From: Raphanus sativus | Lineage: Eukaryota; Streptophyta; Magnoliopsida; Brassicales; Brassicaceae | Length of the DNA: 64,000 nucleotides | Reading direction: 5' to 3' | Assembly (NCBI RefSeq): GCF_000801105.2 | Contig: NC_079516.1 | Coordinates: forward strand, 31,330,790 to 31,394,789 | In this document: one piece after another, positions 31,500 through 43,621 of the stretch | Position numbering within the stretch: position 1 is the first letter of the stretch | Layout: the number at the start of each line of letters is the position of its first letter | The notes under the pieces: model-generated | Seen by the model: only the letters and a program-made list of their open reading frames with translations | Databases searched by the model: none | What the model was told of the DNA's origin: nothing | Made by a program: the position numbers and the translations under genes

Positions 31500-34073
31500 G
31501 ACTCTGATCCACCTGGTCGTCTTTACAATGATATTATGGCAGCGCTGTCTTAGTATTCCATCTGCTCAGGCCTTCGTTGGTAGCCTCATCTCCACTCCCA
31601 TACTTCAGCGCCATAAGCCGGTTCTGCATTTCGCGATGGACAGTCATGGCGATGTACTTCGCAGAGTGTGGAGGGTGTAGATGACGACGTCAATTTCTTT
31701 CACGGCAGATCCAATAAATTGAAGCTTCGAATGCCAACTGTACTAGCTGTGCGTCCAACTTGGTGAGTCTATTGTTCCTGATACTTGCAGCAGTCCTAGA
31801 CCTGTCAGGATTTATGCGTCCAGCCAGGAACAGATTCATCAACATTGTCCAAACAGTATAGGTGAAAGGACAAGCAAAGAAGAGATGGTCGCGAGTCTCA
31901 TCCGGTTCTCCACACAACATACAGATCTTCGTTTGACCCCATTGCCTCATTCTGTCTCTAGTATCCAGTCTATTTCTACAAGCTAGCCAAGTGATAAACG
32001 CCTGGCGAGGAAGAGCTTGAGGAAACCATACAATGCTGAACCACTCCACCGCCACATGAGAAGCTCGACTTTGCTCCCAAGTAGCTTTCGAAACAAACTT
32101 CTCTTCATATATGCCTTGGCTCTGCTTCCAGAGAGGACAGTCTTTGCCAGTCTCAGGCCTGGGAGGGGGAACACAGTTAATTCTCTCAATTATGTCTTGA
32201 AGAAGTCGACCGCGGCACCTCCGGAACTTCCATCCCTGAGCGTCCGCAGCATCAGCTACTTTATCTGTCCAACCAATTCCTAACATTTGAGTACCCACTT
32301 CTCCTGAAACTTGGATCAATGGTTTAAAATCACACCAAATATCTGTCCAGAAGTAAGTGGTAGCTCCATCCTTTATGTTGAACTTGAAGAAAGTAGCGTC
32401 AATAGCCATGAGCTTCAAAAGCTTTTTCCACATCCAAGAACCACAAGTTGTTTGGTGAAATATCCCAAAAAAGAAGATCCTCTGATGAGGTACTGATAAA
32501 CCCAAGATACCCAAAGATAATTTTTCCTTGAAAGAATCATCCATATAAGTTTTAGAGAGAATACCATTGATGTATCTCGCAGCTTTCGAATACCCAATCC
32601 ACCTTCCTTTTTGGGCACGCAAAGATCAGACCAAGAAACTTTAGCTTTAGAAGTGATGTTAGGGGATCCAGACCACAAAAAAACCGAACACATTTGTTCT
32701 ATTTGATCCAAACAGCCAGTAGGCAGCTTAAACGCAGAGCACCAAAAATTTGTTGTACTAGTGATCACCGACTTGATGAGCTGAAGTCTTCCTGCATATG
32801 ATAGCTTTTTATTGGTCCAGGATAATAAGCAAGAACGGATCTTATCAATTAGCGGCTCATACTCCAGTCTAGTCATATTTTTTGTGGTCAATGGTAAGCC
32901 CAAATAACGAATTGGCAGAGTTTCGTCCAAAGGAATACCCAAGAGAGTAGCCTGTTCTTGCAGTTCATTGGAAGTTGTCCCAGCCTTATAAAGTGCAGAC
33001 TTGCTCATATTGATAGCTAATCCTGATTCGCTCTCGAACTCCTTGAGAACCTCAACTACACCAGTTAAAGACTGCCCTGATCCATCTGTGAAGATAAATA
33101 AATCATCGGCAAAGCTCAAATGGGTTAAGTCCACCTCTCGGCACTTCGGATGGTAACCAAATCTACCTATTTTAGCAGCTTTATTCATCCTGTGCGTCAG
33201 CACGTTGATGATAATGACAAAGAGAATTGGCAAGAGTGAACAACCTTGTCGCAGCCCACGAGAACTAGTGAAAAATCCCTCAAGCTCCCCATTAACATTC
33301 ACCGAGAAAGCCGCAGTAGAGATACATCCCTTTATCCAGTTTATAAAAATCTCAGGAAATCGCAGGGCCTTAAGAGTGTTGAGGAGGAAGTCCCAACGGA
33401 CTGTATCAAATGCCTTTGTGATATCAATTTTAAGTGCTGCACGAGAAGATATGGTGTCCTTGTGATAATTTTTCACAATCTCAGTATCAAGAAGAACATT
33501 TTCCAAGAGCAGTCCACCCTGGATAAAGGCACTTTGATTCGGTTGGATGAGGTCAGGGAGCAGTTGCTTGTCTTTGGGCAATGGTTTTAGAGATGACCTT
33601 ATACAATGTGTTACAGCACGCAATAGGACGGTAATCTCTCATTTTTGAGCATCTATCTTCTTTGGAATCAGAGCCAACACCGTTGCATTCACTCCATGAG
33701 ACATGAACCCAAACTGGAAAAATGACTGCACAGCCACCACGAAATCACTTCCTATCACTTCCCAAGCTGCCACAACAAATTCCTTCATATATTCATCAGG
33801 CCCTGGAGTTTTCTCCAAAGGCATTGCGTGAAGCGTTTTCTTTATCTCCTCTGCTGTGACAACTCTGATTAGCTCATTTCCAGTTTCCTCAGTAATCTCG
33901 TATTCAAGTAGCTCAGACAAGTCATCCGTGCCATCAACTTCCTCCTGATCGTAAGGAGACTGGAGAAAATCATCAAAATAATTTACTGCTTCAAGTTTTA
34001 TTTCTTCAGGATCCGTGAGACAGACATCATTTGCGTCCTGTATCATACGAAGTGAATTTTTTGCTCTCCTAAT
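31500..34073 (-). pseudogene. LINE ORF2: reverse transcriptase and zf-RVT (frameshifted)
   Basis: From 34070 leftward: RRAKNSLRMIQDANDVCLTD, then KKTLHAMPLEKTPGPDEYM. A frameshift at about 33635 separates KKIDAQ from MRDYRPIACCNTLYKVISK, and another follows shortly. The main reverse transcriptase block (33623-32600) has NQSAFIQGG, LKIDITKAFDTV, SRGLRQGCSL, the catalytic LSFADDLFIF and YLGLPL. A third frame change near 32500-32600 leads into the zf-RVT zinc-binding region (WLACRNRLDTRDRMRQW and CMLCGEPDETRDHLFFACPF, 31990-31850). It stops at 31690, with more related sequence after it. Multiple frame breaks make it inactive. Confidence 0.88.
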
Positions 34074-34075
34074 CT

Positions 34076-34640
34076 ACGCTATTTGGAGTAGAAGCCAATT
34101 ATAGACTTATTATATTTTGAAGAAAAAAAAATGAATCATTAGAGATGGTCTTACATTAATAGTATAAAATATATAATTACACTTAAAATAAAGTTTTAAC
34201 GAGCTAATACAACAAAATAAATTGAATATGAACAAACTGAAATTATATCCAAGCTATTCACATGGTATTTGATTTTGATTTGAATTTAAATTTAAATGAA
34301 TTTGAATTTCTCTACCAACCATTCTCTCAATGCTTTGTCTCTTGTTTTCTCTAAAATTTATTTTCGTGTTTTCTCCAGTTTTCTCTACCAATTCTCCAGC
34401 AACCATTCTCCAGTTACCTTAGCGAGAGCCCTCCACTAACAACAGGATATAGACTATTAGGTTTCTCTAAAACGACAAACTTGATTGAGGCAAGCATGTG
34501 ACAATTTTTTATGTACTTCTCAGGATCTCCACAGCATGCAGATAAACTTGCAAACTAATTTAGAGTTATAAATATAACAATTATATAGATTTATAAATCT
34601 CACATATATAAATATATTTTTCCATCGAAATGGTAAGAAA
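34076..34640. other. AT-rich stretch, no gene recognised
   Basis: Contains a MITE-like phrase on the minus strand (accatctctaatgattcat, ctactccaaata) at 34080-34155 and C/T-rich words (tctctaccaaccattctc) at 34310-34440. Confidence 0.45.
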
Positions 34641-35340
34641 CTACCTCCGTTAGAAGAATAACCTATAAGATCTATTATAGTTCCATCTTCCACAGAGACC
34701 TGAGAAACAAAAACTTCCAAATCTAAGAGTAACTGCACCGTCTCTGTGTCCCTGCAGAGCCACCGCCACATGAAGAGGTGCTATTCCTCCATCAGGTGCT
34801 CTGTTTATCACTTTGTGAAGAACACTGCACCCAGTTGAAAGACAACTTCAGCTAATCATGTCAACTGAAGCCAGAAGCTTTAACTCTTGCAGAACTCTCG
34901 AAAAGGCTCCAGCAATTGGGGACACTTGGTATATACTCGGAAAGCAATATCCTGCTACATCGAGGATGACCATTTTGCACCGCAAGATACAAAGCAGTAC
35001 TACTGTTTAGCTAATATGATATGTGATTCTATCAACCCGATCAATCAAATACAATCAAAATGTTAATATGTGAGGATATAAGTATATGAAATGCTTACAT
35101 TAGCACCAAAACAATGAGAATCAAACGACCTCCTAAAGACCATTTTGGCAAGCTTGCTTTGCATCATAGTCATCTGTTTCTAGAACAGCTTGTATTCAGA
35201 TTAATCTCAGAGTACTTTGATGATCGATAAGAAAATGTCAAGGACCAAGCGAGCTCTTACCTGTCCACAGATCTAACTTGTCCACGGTAGTTCCAGAGCA
35301 GAGATTGATATCAAGTCCTGACTCCATCAACTGATAAACT
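34640..35340 (-). pseudogene. XB3/XBAT32-like ankyrin E3 ligase gene fragment
   Basis: Minus-strand pieces in order match the ankyrin region of XB3-type RING E3 ligases: ESGLDINL then NYRGQ (35335-35261, donor gtaaga), ACQNGL and EVV (35173-35099, donor gtaagc, acceptor ctagaaacag), TALYLAVQNGHPRCSRILLS and EYIPSVPNCWSLFESSA (35002-34890), then APDGGIAPLHVAVALQGHRD and VQLLLDLEVFVSQVSVEDGT with IDLIG (34790-34665). Stops and frame changes interrupt it; splice signals persist, so it derives from genomic DNA. The N-terminus and RING domain are absent. It ends where the next MULE-like element begins. Confidence 0.7.
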
Positions 35341-35343
35341 ATT

Positions 35344-36630
35344 GGGAAAATTGGCAAAAAGAGACACTTTGAATTTTCTATTGTCAATTTAAGATTTTTC
35401 ATACTTTGGTCATTTTTTCACTTGTTTTGCCCTTGGTTGATGAGAAAAATAGTAAACATAACTTTTAAAATGTAAAAAAATATGAAAAGTATTGGAAACA
35501 TATGTATGATAATTTATATGTTTAAATTTATTTATTTTTAAAATAGGGAATCATATTTTATTTTCTCTTCTAGCCAAAATAGAATACACATTCCGTTAGT
35601 CTGCTTAATACAGAAAACCGAAACTAAGTATAATACATTGATATATCTCGGGTATATAACGTAAACTAATGTTTCTTCATCCCTCTATCTGAGCTAGATT
35701 TAGTTACGTCAACATATAGCAGTATGTCTTCAGTGTACCAGTAGATATATAACGATATATATCTTGAACTCTATGATGTACCTAACTTAGAAATTGTGTC
35801 ATAGGCACTTATGCCTTTTACCTTATGTGACGCCTAAGGAAAAATAGGGGTTGCACGTGTTGTACTATATTCTGGGTTGGGTATATTACGTATTCTAGGC
35901 AAATCCGAAAAAATGGAAACTTCCATTTTCTGTTTTAAAAGTTTCCTAAATCTAACCTAAAAATCTTGGAGAATATTTTCTTGATATCCTACGTTTTCTT
36001 CCTCCTCCCACGATCCCCTTCTCTTTGTTCTTTGTGTTTATCGCGGCCTTCTCTTCTCTTCTCTTCTCTCTTCTCTCTTTCTCTCTTCTCTCTTCTCTCT
36101 ATCAACATGGTTCTAATATATGTCAAATCTGGTGAATGGATGTCTAGTTCCAGCGAGGAGTGGAGTTTCGTGGTAATCTAATACCTTGTGAGAAGAAAGA
36201 GTCGGATTTCGTCTAAGTGATAACAGACGAAGAGGAAGAACTGAAGATATCGAAGAGGAAGATGCGGTTTAGGAAATTAGAGACAAGAGATGGAAGGGAT
36301 AACGGCGGAGAGATCGAAGAACAGAAGAAACCGAAGAACAAGAGAGCTTTCAATTCAGTTGAAGAATCGCCATTGAAAGGAACCTCCGAAGAAGATGATG
36401 AAATCGTGAAATCGATGAAATTAGGGTTGGAGAAATTCCTTTTCCTCTTTTATCTTTTTTTTTACTATTTCTTAAATTTTACTATTTTCACTTAAGTTAA
36501 AATAATTATTTTGATTTTTACTATTTTAATTAGGTAAATAAAAACGAAAATTATATTAAATTTTTTTTTAACTTAATTGCTAAATGAAGGGTACTATGGT
36601 ATTTATAGAAAATTAAAATCCTATTTCCCC
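35344..36630. mobile_element. MULE-like non-autonomous element
   Basis: Left end gggaaaattggcaaaaagag, right end inverted ggggaaataggattttaatt; both share aattttctat shortly inside. A convincing TSD was not found. The interior has a C/T-rich leader (36035-36100) and a short MULE-type reading frame. Confidence 0.45.
36107..36495 (+). pseudogene. Fragment resembling a MULE-associated N-terminal region
   Basis: After a TCTTCTCT-rich leader, an ATG opens MVLIYVKSGEWMSSSSEEWS and stops at 36181. KSGEW...W near the start is the pattern I associate with N-termini of plant MULE transposases. Acidic/basic coding-like sequence resumes in another frame (36217-36495: EEEELKISKRKMRFRKLETR, then SVEESPLKGTSEEDDEIVKS). 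Transposase catalytic and zinc-finger parts are absent. The family link is tentative. Confidence 0.4.
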
Positions 36631-37689
36631 AAAAAATGTTCCTAAAATCCTAGAGTAACAAATCTAAGATGAATGTATCTCTTAAATCCAATTTACTCTA
36701 AACTATTTGTGGATGTAAACAATAAAACCCATATTAGGATCATCGTAATCAATTCATCATTACCATAAAGGTCAAAACTTGAAAAAATCTCTGAGATAGT
36801 TATAGACACTGAAGGCGGAGTAGCGAGCAGCTTCAAGAAATTAAAAATGAAAAACTTTTGCTAAGGAAAAACAGCAATTCCACATCATCTGATTGAGAAA
36901 TATTACACTGCTTGAAATGTTTAATTACAATTGCAGCACTGTGATAATAATATAAACAAATTAGGAAACACTGAATAAGATGGAGACAGATTTCATCAGA
37001 TGGAAGGCTTCCAGTACAAAATTTTACCTAGTGTTCCTCTGTCTAATGAGAAAAGGCCAACAAAGGCAGAGCGGTAAATTCTGTAGCTCCTTTCCTTTCT
37101 CTTCGGCCCATGATCTGAACAAATAACATAAGAAGATTCAGACACTCAGAAAGTCGGTTATGAACAGATTGAAATTCATTGGTTAGAGATCCGAATGCAA
37201 ATAGTTTCTTTGACATAAAACACAATATAGTTGGGGCTGCATAAGAAGTAGGACCTAACCATGGAGAGAGATTTACGCTCCACTCAAGTTCATACTACAA
37301 CTCGCAAAATGTTTGACTCTTGTACTTCATAGAATGATCTATTACTTTTTGTGTATGTATTCCTATTTTTTTTTTGTATGGGACAGGAAGGTGAATGAGG
37401 ACATTGAGGAGTACGCAAGGGAGATAAAGAAGCTGTCGGAGAAAATCAGGGTGGTTATCTGAAGGATTAGGGTTACGTCGTGAAGCGTTGAAGGAAGGTC
37501 TAGGCGGCGAAACAGTGGAGTAAATGATGAAGGCCATCTTCTATCCACCGCGTCCAGATTAATGGGCTTCTTGACCCACGCCAATAACACGCAATGAACC
37601 AAAAAAAGAAAGAAAGCCCAACACCAACCAAACTCGATCTGCCGTGGAAAAAAAGAGCAATGGGGTGAAAATTAAAATGAAAATGCAAT
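36631..37689. other. Mixed stretch with unrecognised exon-like fragments
   Basis: Two pieces look protein-coding. On minus, 37225-37043 reads SKKLFAFGSLTNEFQSVHNR and continues across a possible ttgttcag acceptor near 37118. On plus, 37382-37462 reads KVNEDIEEYAREIKKLSEKI then a stop, after an acceptor-like gtatgggacag. Neither family is recognised; they could be captured exons or a decayed host gene. The rest is AT-rich and empty. Confidence 0.35.
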
Positions 37690-37782
37690 TAAAAATAAAT
37701 TAATGCAGATAAAAAGAAAAATGTGTTGCCTCCCATTCAGCACTTAGTTTAAAGTCTTTAGCACGACTTAGGATAACTGTAT

Positions 37783-40700
37783 TTAGTTATCACGGGGTGG
37801 TAGCAGCGGAAGGGGCTTTATGTCTGGTGGTTTGGCCCAATAATGCTTTTCTCGCTGCCCATTTACTGTGAACTCGTCGCCTTCTTCACTAATGATTGTC
37901 AGTGCTCCGGAAGGTTTTACTTCCTTGATGGTAAAAGGTCCTGACCAACGAGATCGCAGTTTTCCAGGAAAAAGGTTTAATCTGGAGTTATATAAGAGAA
38001 CTTGGTCGTTCGGTTCAAAGTGTCTAGATATTATCTTCTTATCGTGATAAGCTTTTGTTCGTTCCTTATATAACTTCGAATTCTCTTTTGCCAAATGTCG
38101 TATTTCATCGAGCTCGTTAAGCTGAATTAAACGTCTCTCGGCAGCTGGCTTGATATAAAAATTTAATAATTTGGTTGCCCAGGCTGCCTTGTGCTCCAGT
38201 TCAACTGGTAAATGGCATGATTACCCATAAAATAAATGAAAGGGTGTCGTTCCCAGTAGTGTTTTGTAAGCGGTCCGATATGCCCATAAGGCGTTGTCTA
38301 GTTTGCGAGACCAATCTTTTCTATCTATTCAAACAGTTTTCACTAAAAAAAATTTGATTTGTCTGTTCGAAACTTCCACTTGACCGCTGGTTTGTGGGTG
38401 ATAAGGTGTAGCGACACGATGGTGGACACCATTCTTCTCAAGTAATCGGTCAAAAACTTTGTTGATGAAATGACTATTCTAGGAATTCCAAATCTCGGGA
38501 AGATAATGCTCTTGAAAAGTTTGACAACTACAGATGCGTCATTTGTTGGAGAAGCAACTGCCTCAACCCATTTTCAAACGTAGTCTACAGCGACTAGGAT
38601 ATATTTATTTCCATAAGAAGATGGGAAAGGGCCCATAAAATCTATTCCCCAACAGTCGAAGACTTCTACTTCCAAGATAAAGTTTTGTTCCATCTCATGT
38701 CTCTTGCTTATTTTTCCTCTCCTCTGACATCTGTCGGATTGTGCTATATGAGCGTGAACATCGCGAAAAGTTGTTGACCACCAAAATCCTGCTTGGAGAA
38801 TTTTGGAGACTGTTTTAAAAGTTGCAAAATGTCCTGCGTAGTCAGAGCTATGACATTGGTAAATGATGTTTGGAATTTCAGCTTCAGAGACGCATCTCCT
38901 ATTATGCCGTCAGAAAAGTGCTTGTAGAGATAAGGCTCGTCCCAATGATATCTCCGAACATCACGAAAGAATTTCTTCCGTTCATAGACTTTCAAATTTT
39001 CTGGTTCAAAATCGGCGGCTAAATAGTTAACTATATCGGCATACCATGGTCGGTCTTTGATGTGTCTTTGATGTTCTGTCCAATCGCATTTGCTTCTTGT
39101 AGAGAGACATCAGATACATTGTGCTTCAAGGCATTACATGCAACTTTAACTGGTATGTCAATAAGTTCTCGTGATATTTTGTTGCTGATAGCTACGATTG
39201 ATCCTGTATCAGTAATGTCGGTTGACAATTTGTTATTAGGCTCGTCCAATAATCCGTCAGATTCTAGCGATATGTGACCTATGAACGACGTGTCTAAAAG
39301 AGCGATATTCTCTGTAGGGAAGTAATCATCTATAGGAACTTTATCCTCAATTCGAATTCGGGAAAGATGATCAGCGACTCCGTTGTCTACTCCTCTTTTA
39401 TCTTTGATCTCAATATCGAATTCTTGGAGTAGTAAGATCCATCTTATGAGTCTTGGTTTAGCATCTTTCTTCTGCATTAAGTATTTGATAGCAGCATGAT
39501 CAGTGTGAACTATAACATTGGCTCCAACTAAGTACTGGCGGAATTTTTCGAAAGCATAAACTACTGCTAGTAGTTCTTTTTCTGTGGTAGAGTAATTCCG
39601 TTGAGCTTCGTCGAGTGTGCGACTCGCATAATAGATAGCGTGCAGTTTCTTATCTTTTCGTTGCCCTAGAACTGCTCCAACTGCGAAATCACTTGTATTG
39701 CACATAATCTCGAAAGGTAGATTCCAATCCGGTGGTTGTACGACTGGGGCAGTTATAAGAGACTTCTTCAGCGCTTCGAAGGCTCTTTGCATTCTGGTGT
39801 AAAATCAAATTTAACCTCTTTGCATAGAAGATTATTCAAAGGTCTAGCAATCTTAATGAAATCTTGTATGAATCTTCTGTAAAATCCGGCATGCCCAAGG
39901 AAACTCCTTATGTCTTTAACATTTGTGGGTGCCGGTAGACCAGTCATTACTTCGATTTTGGCCCTGTCCACTTCTATTCCAGCTGCAGAAACTTTATGTC
40001 CAAGGACTATACCATCGTTTACCATGAAATGACATTTTTCCCAGTTTAGGACAAGATTCTTTTCTTTGCATCTTTCCATTACTTTGCACAAGTTGTCTAG
40101 GCAATCCTTAAAACTTGATCCGTAAACCAAAAAATCGTCCATAAAGACTTCCATGAAATCTTCGATCATGTCTGTGAATATTGACATCATGCAGCGTTAG
40201 AAAGTGGCAGGTGCGTCACATAGTCCAAATGGCATTCTGCGATATGCAAACGTTCCGTAGGGCAAGTAAAAGTTGTCTTTTCCTGATCTGCTGGATGTAT
40301 CGGTATCTGGAAAAATCCCGAATATCCGTCAAGAAAACAATAATATTCTAGCATTTGATCGATGAAAGGTAAGGGAAAATGGTCTTTCCTAGTAGCAGCA
40401 TTCAGTTTCCTATAATCGATACACATTCGATGTCCAGTGATAGTGCGTGTAGGTATAAGTTCATCTTTATCATTTTTAACCACTGTGATCCCTTCTTTCT
40501 TTGGTACAACATGCACATGGCTTACCCATTTACTGTCTGAGATAGGATATATAACTCCAGCATCCAGAAGTTTAATTATCTCTTTTTTCACTACCTCTTT
40601 TAGGTTTGGGTTAAGTCTCCTTTGCTGTTCTATAGATGTTTTCGCATCTTCTTCAAGGTGGATACGGTGCATGCAAAGGTCAAGAGCTATTCCGAGAATA

Positions 40701-41746
40701 TCATCGAGAGAATACCCGATCGCTCTCCTATACTTACACAGTTTGTTTAACAGGAGTGCAAGCTCTCCATTCGTGAGATTGGCATTAACAATGACATGAT
40801 ATGATTTATCGCAAAGGAACACATATTTCAGGCCAGCTGGAAGTGGTTTTAGCTCAACCTTGGGTGCTTTTTCTTTACTCCAGTTAGTCGATGAAGAAGA
40901 TGATCGATCGATAGTTTCCCTGAGGTATTGATCCATAATAATTTCCGAATTGTAATTTTCTTCGTTTGCTGTTTCGATACTTGCGTCCATAAGGTTCGCA
41001 TAATCCTCTGTCCTGCTATCTACGCTCAGAATTTCTTGTTCATCAGGAGTGAATATGTCTTCTTGTGGATTAACGGAACATATATCCATAAAGTATTCCT
41101 TCTCTAGCTCATAAACTTCTTCTGTGTAGAAGGCGTGATCGTCTATCAGAGGATGTTTGACTAGCTTTTCCATGTCGAAGTTCATTGATATATCTCCGAC
41201 ATTTAAGTTAATCTTTCCTCCTTTAACATCTATGATTGCTCCTGCAGTAGCCAAGAAGGGCCGACCCAATATAAGGGGGTCCTTCGGTACTTGTTTATAC
41301 TTTAATACAACGAAATCCGTTGGTATGAAGCAATCGTCAATTTTGATTGGTACATCTACGAGGATCCCTTTAGGTACCCTAATAGAACGATCAGCTAGAA
41401 CTAGCGTGATTGGCGTTGGAACGAATTCATCATAACCTAATGAAACTGCCACAGAGTATGGCATGAAGTTTACACTGGAACCAAGATCACAAAGAGATCG
41501 AGGAAAACGTGCGTTTTGTATCTTGCAATCTAGGACAAAACTGCCAGGGTCAGTCCTTTTGATTGAAGTTTCTCCTTGTACCATCGCACTTACTTCCTCT
41601 GACACCATCATAACGCTTTGTTCTCCAATCGAGGATATCATATCTTTTACGTACTTCTTCACCGAGGGGGCTATCTTAATGGCGTCACTGAGAGGCATCT
41701 CGAAAATGATTTTACCGAAGGCCTTTTTGCAAATTGCATGTTCCAA
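37783..41746 (-). pseudogene. Athila-like pol: protease, reverse transcriptase, RNase H, integrase (broken)
   Basis: Starting at 41746: PLSDAIKIAPSVKKYVKDMI, protease CDLGSSVNFMP (41500-41470), PLILGRPFLATAGAIID, then reverse transcriptase MCIDYRKLNAATRKDHFPLP and FLDGYSGFFQIPI. The frame breaks near 40190 and resumes with the catalytic FMDDFLVYGS. RNase H follows in another frame (39792-39031: [43 protein letters not shown]). Integrase is degenerate: zinc-binding start 38995-38744, core VDYV.KWVEAVASPTNDASV near 38590 with stops, C-terminus SRLNLFPGKLRSRWSGPFTI (to 37783). Several stops and frameshifts make it non-functional. Confidence 0.9.
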
Positions 41747-41938
41747 TTCCTTCTTAGTTTGCGGTTTGTTTGGAGGAAATGGGGGTGGAGTTCGATAGAC
41801 TCGTTCAGTCCCGGTAGGCTGTATATCGCAATCGTTAGTGCTACCAGACGGTCGATCGTTTTCCCTCTCAGTGGGTCGATCGATATTTGGTTCGTCTAGG
41901 CGATCGATCTCGATCTCGGCATCAGGATTCTCTTTTTC

Positions 41939-43505
41939 TTAGTCTATAGTTCTTTTATTTGAAGAGTTCCTCCTATATTCGGATGTTCCTGAGTCAGAAT
42001 CATTACCAAGAAGCTCTATGGGGTTGGAATTGCTTTTTCCTGCATCATCAATGATTTTTTTATTGCTGGCATCGTCTCTGGCATTTGTTTCAAGGCGTTT
42101 ACCGCTTCGCAACATCACAGCATATGCTTGGCGTTTTGCCCCAGGGTTAGCATCGGTCCTTCCAGGAAGACGGCATGTCTCTCTTTTCAGAGTAGTTGCA
42201 AGGTTAACAATTTGGTCTTCCATTCCCCGTAGGTGTTTAATTAATAAATCCATCTTTTGCTTTAGTTTACCGTAAACGATGTCTATTTTCCCATTAAAAT
42301 CGAATATCATTTTATGGTTCTCTGTAAAAGCTTGTTTTAGATTGTACTTCTCTCTCCCAGTACGAGACTGCACACATATTTCATAGTCTCGTGTGAAGCT
42401 GTCCACGTTAAACACAGAATGAGGATCAGTAGTATCTAACTCTTCTGTAAAGTCGAGCTCATCTTCTGATATAGGAGGCGTTTTATTGTAGTACTGGCTC
42501 AGGTTAGGTGGGTTTCGATCTGTTAGAAGGGAATGAAGCGAATTTATAGAATTTTTTTTATCTCAGCTAACTTAGTATTTTCTATTGTGTTTATAGCTCT
42601 TTCTTTTTCTTCATTCATCTCCTCATAAGATCTTCATGTTGCCATGTTTTCGATTAAGCGTCTTGCTTCTACAGGATTTATAGTAACGAAATTCCCTTCG
42701 CTTGCTGTATCAATCGTTGTCTTACAGCTCAGAATAACACCTTTGTAAAAGATCTTGAGGAATTGTGGTTCTGGATAACCATGGTGGGGGCATTCGATTT
42801 CATAACTCTTGAATCTTCACCATGCATTTTTGAATGATTCCTGAGGATTCTAACAGAAGGTAGAAATTCGCCTTCTTACTTCCCAGTAACGAGCATCGTC
42901 GAAGAATTGCTTAAGGAAAACGTTTCTAATCTCTTTCCAACTAGTCAGGGATCCTTTTGGTAGACAGTTCAACCATCTTAAAGCTTCTCCTTCTAGTGAA
43001 AATGGGAAAAGTCTGCAACGAATGTATTTGTATGGAATTAATTCCTCTAGACCTTCAATGTGGTCTTGCGGATGTTCTAAAGAAGATCTTTTAAAGGGGT
43101 TTAGACGCACCATATTATAGTAATCGACATCAAACTTGATTTCGTGGTAACATCGTCTGGTATTCTAATAGCGGACCTATTGGAATAGGTCCTATTGGGG
43201 TTTAAGTAGTCTTGCAAGGGCAATTTAATTTCTTTACCTAAGTTTAAGGTAGAGTTTGACTTAACAGGGATTTCAGTCCCCTGTTTTTCAGTAGTTTGGC
43301 TAGAAATGTTGCTTGGTTGACCTATTGGTTCAGTTTGGACTACTTTCTCATTATTAGCACTGGTAAGAGGGTACTTACCTGCTTCCGGCTGGGCGGTATC
43401 GGTCAATGAGGCTTCGGATGAAACGATCGATATTTCTGTGTCTGCGTCGCTCGATTGACCATGTTCCGTGTCGATCGATGCTTGGCCGACATCTGTATTC
43501 TCCAT
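41939..43505 (-). pseudogene. Athila-like gag (broken)
   Basis: Starts MENTDVGQASIDTEHGQSSD at 43505 with a Ser/Thr-rich N-terminus. A frameshift near 43110 leads to MVRLNPFKRSSLEHPQDHIE and the capsid-type segment FPFSLEGEALRWLNCLPKGS / FLKQFFDDARYWEVRR. A stop at 42850 interrupts NPQESFKNAW and SYEIECPHHGYPEPQFLKIF. The C-terminal part (42415-41939) has LKRETCRLPGRTDANPGAKR. The capsid protein is not producible as one chain. Confidence 0.85.
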
Positions 43506-43600
43506 TCTTTATGTTGTAAAACAAAAGAATAGAAAAATTAGCAAAAGTAACAAAGTCTATTCTAAATCCTAAATTAAATCTAAAAGTAATAAGAAAGAGT

Positions 43601-43617
43601 CCCCGGCAACGGCGCCA
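43601..43617 (-). other. Athila-like primer-binding site
   Basis: Minus strand TGGCGCCGTTGCCGGGG four bases after the LTR end, the standard Athila-type PBS. Confidence 0.9.
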
Positions 43618-43621
43618 AATT

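Larger units (their letters stand above)
30630..34073 (-). mobile_element. Degenerate LINE, 5'-truncated, with hAT insertion in its 3' region
   Basis: A poly-A tail (poly-T at 30630-30652 on plus) follows a 3' UTR-like ataaagttaacatttcagc and runs into reverse transcriptase and zf-RVT coding on the minus strand, ending abruptly at about 34073 inside ORF2. Endonuclease and ORF1 are missing. A 694-bp hAT element splits the 3' part. No TSD found. Confidence 0.8.

Noticed and set aside
34520..34771. 83-codon minus-strand ORF as an independent gene
   Set aside because: It is one frame of the XB3/XBAT32-like pseudogene running into AT-rich flank.
36631..37689. A 3' LTR for the minus-strand Athila-like element in this interval
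   Set aside because: No TGATATACC-type sequence or polypurine tract is present; the element is simply truncated near 37690.
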